Shown: piece by piece, positions 6,102 to 6,145 of the stretch
Position numbering within the stretch: the first letter of the stretch is position 1
Layout of the letters: each line of letters begins with the position of its first letter
Source: an uncultured Clostridium sp.
Lineage (GTDB): Bacteria > Bacillota > Clostridia > TANB77 > CAG-508
NCBI GenBank assembly: GCA_946498265.1
Contig: CAMMNR010000110.1
Span: 1 to 6,145, forward strand
Reading direction: 5' to 3'
Length of the DNA stretch: 6,145 nucleotides
Translations under genes and position numbers: made by a program
The notes under the pieces: generated by a model
The model's input: the letters and a program-made list of their open reading frames with translations, nothing else
Databases searched by the model: none
Told to the model about the DNA's origin: nothing

Positions 6102-6145
6102 ATGGCAGTAGTTGCAATGAAACAATTACTAGAAGCAGGTGTTCA
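6102..6145 (+). CDS. rpsB: 30S ribosomal protein S2, 5' end (partial)
   Basis: Fourteen codons and two bases are present before the window ends. They translate as MAVVAMKQLLEAGV, and the final CA opens the usual His codon. This is the highly conserved N-terminus of bacterial S2, a 30S subunit protein needed for translation initiation complexes and for S1 binding in species that have S1. The ATG is preceded by GGGAGGA (6088-6094) with 7 bases spacing. In most Firmicutes rpsB is followed by tsf, which would lie outside the window. It has its own promoter and leader, separate from the upstream kinase gene. Confidence 0.93.
   Translation, partial: MAVVAMKQLLEAGV

Noticed and set aside
1..6145. 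CRISPR array, tRNA, or transposase gene
   Set aside because: I looked for spaced direct repeats, tRNA-like cloverleaf arms with a CCA end, and transposase or recombinase motifs, and saw none. The only mobile-looking structure is the gene-free element at 5707-5946.

Overview
The window is AT-rich (by eye roughly 25-30 % GC), with all genes on the + strand, strong AAGGAGG-type ribosome binding sites, and heavy use of ATA and AGA codons. Together these suggest a low-GC Firmicute, probably a clostridium-like monoderm from a host-associated or anaerobic setting. This is inferred from composition and gene content. No species can be named from the sequence alone.

Region 1 (1-3173) is the motor module of a type IV pilus. 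It holds the 3' end of the assembly ATPase pilB, a pilT-type retraction ATPase and the inner-membrane platform protein pilC. The three genes are tightly spaced (23 and 12 bases apart) with textbook Shine-Dalgarno sites, so they are almost certainly one operon that begins upstream of the window. No prepilin gene lies in the window. The operon ends at a clear intrinsic terminator (3178-3223). A perfect 21-bp palindrome (3217-3261) overlaps the terminator tail.

Region 2 (3326-5693) holds a polytopic Wzy_C/O-antigen-ligase family membrane protein followed by a ROK-family sugar kinase with intact zinc and catalytic motifs. No terminator separates them. The membrane protein may polymerise or transfer an undecaprenyl-linked glycan. 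Because it sits beside pilus genes, pilin glycosylation is one possible role, but this is unproven.

Region 3 (5694-6101, 408 bases without a credible gene) contains the most unusual structure in the window. It is a 240-bp element made of two ~68-bp inverted arms that differ by a single inserted base, enclosing a 103-base core of clearly higher GC (47 of 103) that folds into its own second hairpin. The core's apical loop can also pair with a downstream segment. The element has no recognisable gene and looks like a MITE-type insertion or a long structured RNA/terminator. Immediately after it come a sigma-A-type promoter (5963-5991), a ~100-base leader with potential stems, and the first 14 codons of rpsB (ribosomal protein S2), which runs off the end.
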